Assembly (NCBI GenBank): GCA_001430745.1
Contig: KQ481955.1
Location: 1,233,462-1,280,588 of the forward strand
Direction: 5' to 3'
Length of the DNA stretch: 47,127 bases
From: Auxenochlorella pyrenoidosa
Taxonomy: Eukaryota > Chlorophyta > Trebouxiophyceae > Chlorellales > Chlorellaceae
Under the pieces are notes generated by a model. That model had not been told where the DNA came from. It searched no databases and was given only the letters and a program-made list of their open reading frames with translations. Positions 20,201-29,718 of this stretch are shown here, in pieces (the stretch's first letter is position 1; each line of letters starts with the position of its first letter). Made by a program: the position numbers and the translations under genes.

Positions 20201-21528
20201 CGTGAGCCGCCAGACCGCCCGCCTGCCCGCCGACTTGACTGCCGCCCTCCCAGCGCTATCACACGGTGCTGGGCCTTGTAGGCCCCTGATTTGCTGCTAG
20301 CCAGGCTCAAATGGGGACGTGCTGTGCGTCGCTGCACCGCCCACTCTCACGCAGCACTTGCACTAAACCTGTATCGACACTGTATCCTCAGTTAATCAAG
20401 ACGATTTTTTCTAGATTCTAGCACCATATTTCCTGCCGCAGGACCACGAGCACCACCACCACCACCACGGCGAGAAGGAGGAGGACTGCGCAAAGTGCGC
20501 CGCCGGCGACACAGACCACGCGCACCACACCCACAAGCACGACAGCCGCGTCAGCAGCGTGGGCATCGAGTGCGAAGGTGGGAGGGGGCGGGGGCGGCGG
20601 CTGCAGGGCGCAGCATGTCGGGGCAGACGTGCACACATGTTTTATTATTTCAGCCGTTGGAGAGCCTGTGCGTGGTTTCCTTCAGCATGCTTGCCACCGG
20701 GAATCAAGCTGGTAGGTAACAAGCTGACTGTCTCCCACCCCCACCCCCGCCCCGCCCCCCGCAGGCGCGCTGGACATGCGGCGGCTGAACGAGTGGCTGT
20801 CCACGCTGCTGCAGGAGAAGGGCGCCGACATCTACCGCTCCAAGGGCATCCTCAACATCGCCGGCACCGACGACAAGTGAGGGCTGCTCCCTGTCTTCGG
20901 ATTTCTTGCAGTCTCCTGCACAGGTCTGGGATGGCCTCTGCATGCGGAGAGGCAGGGGGCCATCGGATCGGATCGATAGTCTCATGAGCCTGCTGGCTCC
21001 GTGGACTCCAAATGTAATTGATTGATTGATTTTGATTGATTGATTGATCCGAGTCGTGCTGAATTGGCCGGGCTGCTGCCCCCCTGCAGGTTTGTGTTCC
21101 ATGGCGTGCACATGATGCTCCAGTTTGGCAGCAGCGCCGAGGGCCTGGGCAGGCCATGGCAGCCGGACGAGAAGCGGGTCAACCGCGTGGTGTTCATCGG
21201 TGGGTTGTCCGGCTGGGGCTGGCTGCAAGGGCTTGGGGCCGCGTGTGCAGGGACATTGCGGGGCCAGGATGCGCAAAGGCACTCTGCGGCCGCGCAATGC
21301 GGCTTGCCCTTGCTTGCTCTTGCTTGCTGGTCCTGTGCCTCATGCTGCTTCTGACGGCCAGCCAGCCAGTGCGTGCTCAACACCTGCGCCCCTGCTACCT
21401 ACTCACTCCGCTCCCTGCCCCATGCAGGCAAGGACCTGAACCGCAAGGAGCTCAACGACGGCTTCCGCAGCTGCATGGCAGATGCAAAGGAGCAGGGGGC
21501 GGCAGCCAGCAACGGTGACGCGGCCTGA
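17204..21528 (+). CDS. CobW/COG0523 G3E GTPase, likely metal chaperone
   Basis: Fifteen exons: 17204-17258, 17470-17502, 17710-17756, 17933-17992, 18152-18170, 18432-18541, 18747-18804, 19056-19132, 19382-19465, 19755-19877, 20097-20201, 20442-20577, 20765-20876, 21090-21199, 21428-21528; 409 residues. GC donors occur at 18542 and 19133. The P-loop is GFLGSGKTT (14-22); then ENEYGE, the metal-site GCICCTVRGD (66-75), ETTGLADP (96-103) and guanine-specificity NKTD (163-166). Residues about 223-292 are a His/Asp/Cys-rich insert. The C-terminal CobW domain runs to the end (FVFHGVHMMLQFG, RVVFIGKDLN). Relatives include plant PTAC17-like proteins and ZNG1, which passes zinc to methionine aminopeptidase. 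The short N terminus suggests cytosolic location. The start is in a GCCATGG context. Which metal and client are involved is not shown. Confidence 0.92.
21016..21048. repeat. ATTG tetranucleotide repeat
   Basis: About eight ATTG/GATT units lie in the intron before the 21090 exon of the CobW gene. Confidence 0.9.
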
Positions 21529-22041
21529 AGGCTTGTGCACTAGTGCTGAAACCTGTGGCCAGCTGGCTGATTGGCGCGATGCAAAAAGCGGCTGGCGGCC
21601 GTTTCGTCTTAGCAGGCAACGTGCCCTATCCTTGGCTGCAACGCTGCCGTCCCTTTCGCATGTGGCGTCCTGGTGTGATGCTGCTATGTGATGGCTCAAA
21701 GCTGGTGTAAGCAGTGCAGCTCTATTAGGAGGGGCGGGGAACTGGCAAAAGGGTAGTCCTGGTGGCCAATCAACCGTGCAAATCATGAATCATTCGAGAG
21801 GTGCCGCAGTCTCTAGCAGGTGAGATGGTGTGCATGAAATATGTACAATCGTGCAGGTGTAAATGGAGCCAGGGCAGCTAGCCAATCCCTGCTGGTTGGT
21901 GAGCTTCAAGGCGGCCAGGCCCCGCACTGCAGCGGCGCCAGGCTGCGGCGCACTCCCAGGTGGCTGGGCCGCCTGCACACCCGGGATCCTGCCGCATTGC
22001 ACCGCTTTGCAGTCAGCCCTTGAGCCTCGTGCCGCGGCCGC
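21529..22041. other. Convergent intergenic region
   Basis: This is tail-to-tail 3' space between the CobW gene (+) and the expansin-like gene (-). TGTAA at 21706-21710 fits the CobW gene. No other gene is seen. Confidence 0.45.
21706..21710 (+). terminator. TGTAA poly(A) signal of CobW gene
   Basis: Exact TGTAA 178 bases after the stop at 21528. Confidence 0.5.
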
Positions 22042-24882
22042 TCACCCCCTGAACTGCACACCCAGGTCGGCGCTCCTCAGGGAGGGCAGCCGCACGCGCA
22101 GCACCTGGCAGGGAAGCGAGAGAGGAAGTACACGCCTGTTGGCCTCGGTTCAGGAAACCGGCCTGGGGTGGGCAGCCGCCTGCGGGCTGTCCCTGGGCAG
22201 CCATCATACCTGGCGGGTGGAGCCGGCCAGGGCGATGTCCAGGGGGGCCAGCGGGTCAATGGGGCTGCCTGGGTTCCACTGCGGGGTGGGGGGCGGCGCG
22301 CTGGTTGGGTGTGGGCACAGGGCTGTCAGGCTCATGTGCGGCCAGGGGATATCGGGAGGGTCAGGGGATGAGTCAAGGCAGGCACTGTCTGTAAACAGCT
22401 GCAACGAATATGCTGACGCACAAAGCCGGCAGCTCCTGCCTGCCAATAGTTGTCGGAGCCGTGCTGCAGCCTGGTGCCGTTCACCTGCAGGGCGTTGCAG
22501 GAGAGAGCCGGCGTAAGAACACTCAGTCACACAGCTTCCCCTGCACACTCATGCAGGCTGCAACACCATGAGCGGCGTGTCCAACCAAGCATCCTTCCTT
22601 ACAAGTAGATTGCAGGCTGCAACACATGCAGCTCGCAAAGGCAAGACGGGCCCTTGATGCCCAGGTGACAGCTGCGCTGCACCAAGCGCATGCGGCTCAC
22701 CGCAACCCCCACAATGGGCACTGCTGAGTTGGAGAAGCTGCACAGGTGGGGCGGGAGTGGTGCGATGCAGATGAGGCAGCAACGCGCACTGGGTGGTGTC
22801 CCTGCCGCCGACAGCAGGCACAGTGCAGCGCACTGCCAGCGGCGCCTCCGCCTTGCCAGTGCAGGTACAGGTGCGCACCCAAATGCTTGGTAGTAGGCCT
22901 GCCCTCCCTTCTTGAGCAGCATCTTGATGGTGCCAGAAGTCAGGTTGGTGCACGGGATCAGGTCCCAGGACACCTGGGGGCGTCGGGGTCGCAGGGAGCA
23001 GGGCAGGTGTCGCGTGGCCGTTCTGGCAAAGGATAGAGGGCAGAGGCTAGAGGGCATAGGAGGTTCAGCGTCCGCCATGTGCGCATAAGCGACATGGCGC
23101 CGGTGCAAACGCGGCAGCAGTGCTGCTTGTACCCAAGCGGGGCGCACCACAATGGAGGGGTTTGGCCCAGGGTCACGGCCCGTAAGGTTCACGAACAGCG
23201 GGTAGCTGACCGACATGTCCAGGCCCGTGCAGCTGCCTGCATGTGCGGCGGGGCGGGGAGGTGCATGCGAAGTGCAGAGTGGGTGGCGGGCGCGGGCCAA
23301 ACAGCGAGAGCACTTGCTCTGCCCACCTTGTGATCCAGGATGTGCGAATGCTGCAGCGCCTGTCTGGGCTGCACATAGTGTGGGGTCTGGCGGGCCACCC
23401 ACCGCAGAGGTCGACCACCAGCGCGGGCATCTGCCGGCCTGGGCTGGCGCAGGATGCATCGTTGCACTGGATCTGCAAGGCGAAGTGCCGGCATTGTTAG
23501 CTGGCCGAAGCGTGGAGCTGTATGATGCAGTGGGGAGTGCGCGACAGGAAGGGTTGCTCAAAACACGGCACACCGCACACATGCGCCGCGCCTGCCTCAC
23601 GTGCCACCCGTGCCGGCTCCCTAGCGCACCCGCAGGCAGCGGCCGCAGGCGGCGGCATCGTGAAAGATGTCTGGTGAGACGCCCACGTAGTTGCTCTGTT
23701 GGAGATTCAGGAGAGAAATGTGGAGGGCAGGGAAAGTAACGCAGAGGACAGAGAGGAGAGGAAGGCAACCGCACGTTGCTGGGCTGACGCCTCTGCATCC
23801 TGTATGCTGACAACGGCTGAGCATTGCCCTGCAGCAGTGCCCTTGCATCAGCGGCAGGCAGCAGTCCTGATGGCCACAATGCGGAGCGGGAAAACCGCTG
23901 AGCAGAGCGCGCAAGACCAGGCCCAGCCTGCCTGGAAAGTCGGCGACACGTATCCGAGGCCACAGCCAAGGGAGACTGCCTGGTGCGGCGAGATGGGCTG
24001 CTGGGCATACGCTACGGTGGCCACGCCCTGGTACGTCAGGCGCTGCTCGCCTGCGTGGGGAAGGGTGGTGGTGGGGTGCATGGGGTGGGGAAGGGGCTGG
24101 GCTGACTGGATAGCTGTCGGGATGGGAGACCAAACCGGGGCAGCAGGGAAGATGGCGCGAATCAGATGCGGCGCATCAAGCACTCAGGCCATCCAGGTCG
24201 CCAGCTTGCCTGCCGGGGCGCCGATGCCGGGGGCAAGGCCAAAGCCGCTGGGCGGTGCTGGCGGCAGCTGGGTCCCCCCAGCGGGGGTGGGAGCGAAAGC
24301 GGCTGGGGCGGGTGGCTGGGCCCCTTGCTCCGGCAGCGCCGTTGCATCAGACGGAAGCTCCAGCGGAGGGCCTGCAGCCAGGGTGGAGCATCCGTTTCCG
24401 ATACGAAGTGTGGCACTGTGGGGTGTCTGGCATTTTTGAACAGACTGCGAGGAATTGAGACAGAGAGTCTGCCTTCCAGTAAGTGCGCCTGCCTGATCAG
24501 GACGCCGGAAACCAAGCTGGCAGCGGAGGTTACCCGGCACCCTCTTGCAGCCCTCTGGCAGCCCCCCCCCCCTCCTGCTGGTTTCGCTCAGAGTACGGCC
24601 AAACAGTAGACCTAGGTTTGGGTCTGATTTCTGCAGCCACAATCCCCAAGATGACAGACAATTCAGACTGTCCACCAGAATGGCAGCGTTGGTCCAACCA
24701 GACACCCCAGCCTAACCTGCAGCAGCGGGCGGCGGGTTGCCTGCCGCTGCTGCCGCGGGGGTCTCTCCAGGCAGCGGCGGCACCGGCTCTGGTGAGATCC
24801 CGCCCTGACCGCGGGCCAAGGTTGCCAGGACAAGCAGCAGCAGCAGCCGCGGGAGGCACAGCTGTTTAGAGCTGCTGCCCAT
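22042..24882 (-). CDS. Expansin-like secreted protein
   Basis: Exons 24882-24717, 24371-24210, 24050-23950, 23695-23630, 23472-23403, 23236-23148, 22973-22879, 22737-22701, 22484-22440, 22278-22210 and 22104-22042 give 320 residues. It begins with a signal peptide (MGSSSKQLCLPRLLLLLVLA), then a Pro/Ala-rich linker to about residue 108. A double-psi beta-barrel follows: RLTYQGVATVAY, YVGVSPDIF, AACGRCLRIQC, DASC, MPALVVDLCGSC, DMSVSYPLF and VSWDLIPC, matching the order of the expansin D1 cysteines. The C-terminal part (AYYQAFGFSNSAVP, VGVAVNGTRL, NYWQWNPG, RVRLP) resembles the expansin D2 beta-sandwich. Expansins loosen cell walls without hydrolysis; here the role would be in wall growth or remodelling (inference). 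Ends of exons 3 and 6 are uncertain by a few codons; GC donors at 24209 and 22439 are moderately supported. Confidence 0.75.
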
Positions 24883-25689
24883 ACTGGCGCCTTGTGGCAG
24901 CAATAGGCAGCTGCAATGCGGGCAAACCCTGGCCAGTGACGGCCACGCCCCTGCAGAGGAGCGTTTGCTGCGCAAAGAATGATCAACAGACAGAAGACAG
25001 CAACATCCAAGGCAGCGGAGCGGCGGCAGCTAAGAGCCGCGGTGTTGCTGACGGGGCAGACATGCATGCCAAGTTGCAGCTCTGAGATTGCAAATTAGCG
25101 GCATTTGATCAATACACCACTTGACGTGCTCTATTAAGACGTTTTGCTGCACAACAGAGAGGGAACCCGCCTGGCTGCTCTCCGTCTTGCAGCGGCGCCG
25201 CTTGCAGCCATGCAGGTATGCATAAACCGATGTCGATGGTACTTAAAACAGCACCTAAGCGCTCCTTGGCCTCGGGAGTGTGTCCGAAGCAGCTTGCTTT
25301 TGGACCGCTGCTCTGTGACTCTACAGGGTCGATTGTCGGCTTTTAGGAACGGCGATGGTGGCATGCAACACTCCAGCCTTCGGGCTGTCGACCTCATCTT
25401 CGCCACCGCTGCCGCCTGCTCTCCCCGCCGCCGCTGGTCCTCACTGATCCATTGCCGACAGCGTTTGCTCTGCTCACGTTGCAGCTTGGCGGTGGGCGGT
25501 TCGCGGTGCGCAATGTATCGCCGACGCGGATGGTGCGGCTCTTCCTTGGAGCGCATGCTCCAGGTGCGCCGGGCATCTCTTCGCACGCAGCTCTGTGCCC
25601 AACCAGCAGCTGCTGGCTTGCACACCTCAAAGCAGCGCTTGATACCCTCGGTTCCCCCCTGTACCACGCCTACAGGCCTGCGCGCCGCA
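24883..25689. promoter_or_regulatory. Divergent region and uncertain 5' end of SET gene
   Basis: This region lies between the expansin-like start (-) and the first secure coding sequence of the SET gene (+). An open frame continues upstream of 25690 to about 25144 in the SET frame and is rich in Arg/Ser/Cys/Leu, so a plastid transit peptide may be encoded there (in-frame ATGs at 25210 and 25513), or these are leader exons. ATGCAG|GTATGC at 25210 could also be a first-exon donor. Confidence 0.35.
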
Positions 25690-28600
25690 ATGACGAAGGC
25701 CAGCAGCAGCGCCAGCGCCGCCGCTGCCACCGCCACGCCCGCTGCCGACCTTGTGTCGTGGGTGCAAGAGGCAGGAGGCTCGACTGCCGGCATCGTGGTC
25801 CGGCGCGACGAGTCGGGCTTTGGGCTGGCGGCGGCGCAGGACTGCGCGCCCGGCGCCACCCTCATTGCGCTGCCGCAGCGCTGCCACCTGACATACGATG
25901 GCAGCACCGACCCTCGCCTGCTCGCGCTGATTGAGCAAGTGCCGGCAGAGCTGTGGGGCGCCAAGCTGGCGCTGCAGGCGAGCAGGGTTCATGAGGGCCT
26001 GGGCCTGCGCGTCTCCAGCGCTCGCCGCTCTCTGCCGAGCATCCAGAGCAAGGGACGCGGCATCGAGCTGCATGGGGTGAGAGACGCCAGAGGATAGGCT
26101 CTCAGGCCCCCTGCCCTGCCGGCCAGCTCTGTGCAGGTGGTGGCGCACCGCCTGCTGGGTCAGGCCTCCCCTTTTGCCTCCTACATCGGCAACCTGCCCA
26201 TGGGCGTGCCCGGGCTGCCCATGTTCTTCAGCGGCGAGGCGCTTAGGGAGCTGCAGTACCCGCCAGTTACCGAGCAGGTGCGATCGGCGTGCTGGGTTGC
26301 TTTTGGGTTTCTCCACTGGCCATGCGGCCATGAGAAGCGGATGCAGCAGGGGGAGCAGGCACCCCTGGCTGCAACCGCAGCCTGGCTCTGCCGGCCCCTG
26401 GCGCCGAGCTGCCCGCCGCCCCCCCGCCGCAATGCCCCGGGTGCAGGTGAAGAAGCGCTGCCGCTGGCTGCTCTCCTTCACGCAGCAGGTGCGCCGGGCA
26501 GCAGGGCCGCGGAGCCAGCCCCGGTTTTGTGAACCCTCTGCCTCTGTTTGGCCAACATTCTTGAGCCCTGGCGGCATTGCTGGCAATCAGCTTGCTCGTC
26601 CCCACCCAAACCGTGGCTGGCAGGGGCGCCAGCACCCCTGCTTGCTGGATGTGTGTGTGTGTGTTGGCCCAAGCCTTTGGGGCCGCTTGTGGCTTGCACA
26701 CGCCTACATGATGTGCTGTTGCACTGCAAATGGGGTGCATTGCCCTCTGCTATGCGAGCCAGGACCTGTGCTGAAAGCATTCGATCATTGAATCTTGCAC
26801 CCTTGTGCCGCGCCTGTGCAGGTGCTGGGCCCGCTGCGCGGCACCGACCGGGACCCCTTTGAGGGCGCCGAGGTGGACGCCAACGCGCTGGGCTGGGCCC
26901 TGGCTGTGGTCACCTCGCGCGCGTTCCGCACCCGCGGCCCCGGCCAGGTGGGTGGGCCCCCTTCCCTGCGGTGGGCAGGCGGCGTGTGTGCAGCACGTGG
27001 GCTGAGCAGGAGTGCGCTTTGTTCGAGCCTGGATGGACAGCCTGCTGGACATTAATTGCAGCCGTGCAGGGCATCCAGGGGCCCGCCATGCAGGCTGCCT
27101 GCCCTTTGCCGTGCCGACCCGGGTCGGCTGCCCTTGTCATGCATTGCGCCCTGCAGCCCGCCTCCCTGCTGCCGCTGGTGGACATGAGCAACCACTCGTT
27201 TGAGCCCAATGCCAAGGTGGTGCCCGGCCCAGGCGGCAGCATGCAAATGGTGGCACTCAGGTGAGGAGGTGGCGTCCTGTTGGGGAGGGGACGGGGGCCC
27301 CTGGCCGGGGTGGGCGGGCCCCTCTTCACTCGAAGCCTGCACCAGGCCCTGAATGCTGCTATGCATGGCTGCTTGCCTCGGTCTGAACACTGCCGACCCA
27401 CCACCTGCCGGAGCGCACACCCGGCTCATCCCTGCCCTGCCCTGCCGCCTGCCATGCCACACATGACGGCCTTTCCCTGCCTTCTGCCGGCCTGCTTACC
27501 AGGGAGCTGCGCGCCGGCGAAGACGTGCTCATCAGCTACGGCGGCCTGTCCAACGACTTTTTGCTGCTCGACTACGGCTTCCTGGTGCCCGGCAACCCGC
27601 ACGACACAGTGCAGCTGCGCTTTGACCGAGGCCTGGTGGAGGTGAGGCTCTTTGCTTGTAATGCCGGTGTGTGTGGAAGTGCAGGGGAGGGGCTTGGCAG
27701 GGCGGGCTGCTGGACAGGGGCTGCAGCGTGCAGCCCAAACTGGTTATAAACCAGGCTTGCTCACCAGCATGCACATGGTCTGCTTTGCTTCACCCTGAGT
27801 GCACCAAGCCAAGGGGGCCTGCTCTCGAGTGCACACATATTGGTTGCAACCTTCAAGCTGTTCTTGCTGCCTTCCTTCTGGTCGCACGCACAGGCTGCCA
27901 AGGCGGTGGCTGGCGTGGGCGGCACCGGCGGGCCGGCAGACAATTCGGACAGCGACGAGCTGCCGCCGCTGCCAGCGTGGCAGCAGCGAGAGCTGGCCGC
28001 CCTCCAGCTTGCCGGCCCTGAGGCCAACACAGAGGTCACCATTCGGAGGGTGTCTGCACGGGGGCATGCGGCAGAGGCGGCGGCGGGCGCGGCGGCGGGC
28101 AGCCCGGCGGACGCGCGGCTGCTGNNNNNNNNNNNNNNNNNNNNNNNNNNNNNNNNNNNNNNNNNNNNNNNNNNNNNNNNNNNNNNNNNNNNNNNNNNNN
28201 NNNNNNNNNNNNNNNNNNNNNNNNNNNNNNNNNNNNNNNNNNNNNNNNNNNNNNNNNNNNNNNNNNNNNNNNNNNNNNNNNNNNNNNNNNNNNNNNNNNN
28301 NNNNNNNNNNNNNNNNNNNNNNNNNNNNNNNNNNNNNNNNNNNNNNNNNNNNNNNNNNNNNNNNNNNNNNNNNNNNNNNNNNNNNNNNNNNNNNNNNNNN
28401 NNNNNNNNNNNNNNNNNNNNNNNNNNNNNNNNNNNNNNNNNNNNNNNNNNNNNNNNNNNNNNNNNNNNNNNNNNNNNNNNNNNNNNNNNNNNNNNNNNNN
28501 NNNNNNNNNNNNNNNNNNNNNNNNNNNNNNNNNNNNNNNNNNNNNNNNNNNNNNNNNNNNNNNNNNNNNNNNNNNNNNNNNNNNNNNNGGTGGGACGCGC

Positions 28601-28998
28601 CGCTGGCGGCGCCCGCCGCCGAGCTCGCCGCGCTGCGCACGCTCACCGGCCTCTGCGCCATCTGCCTGAGCCAGTTCAGGGGCACAGTGGAGGATGATGC
28701 GGCTCTGCTGGCAGCCTCCACTGCGGCGGCAGGGCAGCAGGCACAGCAGCAGGGCGACCAGCAGCAGCAGCGGCAGCTCACGGCAGATGAGGAGTTGGCT
28801 GTGCGGTTCCGGATGGATAAAAAGGAGCTGCTCTTGGAGGCCCTGGCCATTGCCTCGCGCCGCATCAAGCAGCTGGCACCGGGGGCAACAGCGGCGGCGC
28901 CTGGCAGCAGCGGCGGCGGCAAGGCGGCAGGCGGCGGCAAGGCAAAGGGCAAGGTGCCCGTGTCGAAGAGCGGCGGCAGAGGCTTTGGCAAGCCCTGA
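25690..28998 (+). CDS. SET-domain lysine methyltransferase, Rubisco LSMT-like
   Basis: Exons 25690-25977, 26137-26277, 26447-26488, 26822-26947, 27157-27260, 27503-27641 and 27894 onward; the last part is broken by an N gap (28125-28588) and resumes to a stop at 28996-28998. The start is uncertain: ATG 25690 opens MTKASSS just ahead of the domain. SET motifs: GFGLAAAQDCAPGATLIALP near the start, SPFASYIGNLP, LLPLVDMSNHSFEPNA (with the NHS AdoMet-site motif) and GEDVLISYGGLSNDFLLLDYGF. After the gap, ALRTLTGLCAICLSQF, EDDAALL and ELAVRFRMDKKELL match the Rubisco-LSMT substrate-binding domain. Family members trimethylate Rubisco large subunit, aldolase or other lysines; the substrate here is unknown. 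The first intron has a GC donor (25978); an alternative GT donor at 26078 would add 33 residues inside a helix. The tail is Gly/Lys-rich (GGGKAKGKVPVSKSGGRGFGKP). Confidence 0.82.
28125..28588. other. Assembly gap of 464 N
   Basis: A run of N interrupts the last part of the SET-domain gene within GC-rich Ala/Gly coding sequence. Reading frames on the two sides do not agree across 464 bases, so the length is inexact or an intron is hidden. Confidence 0.99.
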
Positions 28999-29718
28999 GT
29001 GCATGGTTAGTTGTGTAAGCCCAGCTACCCAAGGCGATGCCGGCGGTTGATAAACGTTGTAAGCCCTGCCGGCTGTGACTGCCAAGGACACGTCTGTCAA
29101 TGTGTCAATTTGAGTGACACCTGTTGAGTGGTGGCAAAGTCCTGCAACTGGAAACGTGGAGCACTCCCACTCACGGTCCGGCAAGCCCCTGTACAGAAGC
29201 ATGCTGCTGTGTGACAGTGCGTGCAGCACCGCTGCGGCGCATCCCAGCGGTCAGCTGCAGTCTCTGGGCATGGGCGATTGTGTCTTCTTCAAGCTAATTC
29301 AGCTCTTCACCTTGCAGAAATATGGTCTTGCTTTTGCTTCTCTCTGTTACGCTTGGCGTGTCGCAGTATCCCGTGCAGTCAATGTGTAAGGTTAGGTGTG
29401 AAACAGGCCAGTAAAAGCTTAGACATGGTCAGCAAAATTTGGAGGCAGGGAGCTGGGCGGGTAAGCCACAACAGCGGGAGGAGAAAGGTATCATGGAGGC
29501 ATGCGGGGCATGTGGCCGCTGCACAGCAGGTCAGACAAGCAGGCCTGGCGGTAGGAAACTGGCCCAGTTGGCAGAGAGAGGCGGATGTGCTCGAGTTGAG
29601 TGGTTGCAAGGGTTCGTTGCTGCGAATGTGTGGAGCGCATCTCGCAGGCAGTTCCGGGGGCCGAAGGGAAGGGGGCCAAGGGAAGCGGCACCTCCCCCTT
29701 CCAGCATGGAGCGCTGGG
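28999..29718. other. Convergent intergenic region
   Basis: This is tail-to-tail 3' space between the SET gene (+) and the ABCG gene (-). Apart from the TGTAA signals near 29014 and 29058, I see nothing gene-like. Confidence 0.4.
29014..29018 (+). terminator. TGTAA poly(A) signal of SET gene
   Basis: Exact TGTAA 15 bases after the stop, with a second TGTAA near 29058. Either could be used. Confidence 0.4.

Noticed and set aside
21016..21048. ATTG repeat as a regulatory element
   Set aside because: A simple tetranucleotide repeat in mid-intron with no sign of function.
25144..25689. Upstream extension of the SET open frame
   Set aside because: It starts at a TTG, has no conserved motif, and could be leader or intron sequence. 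It was kept only as a possible transit-peptide region.
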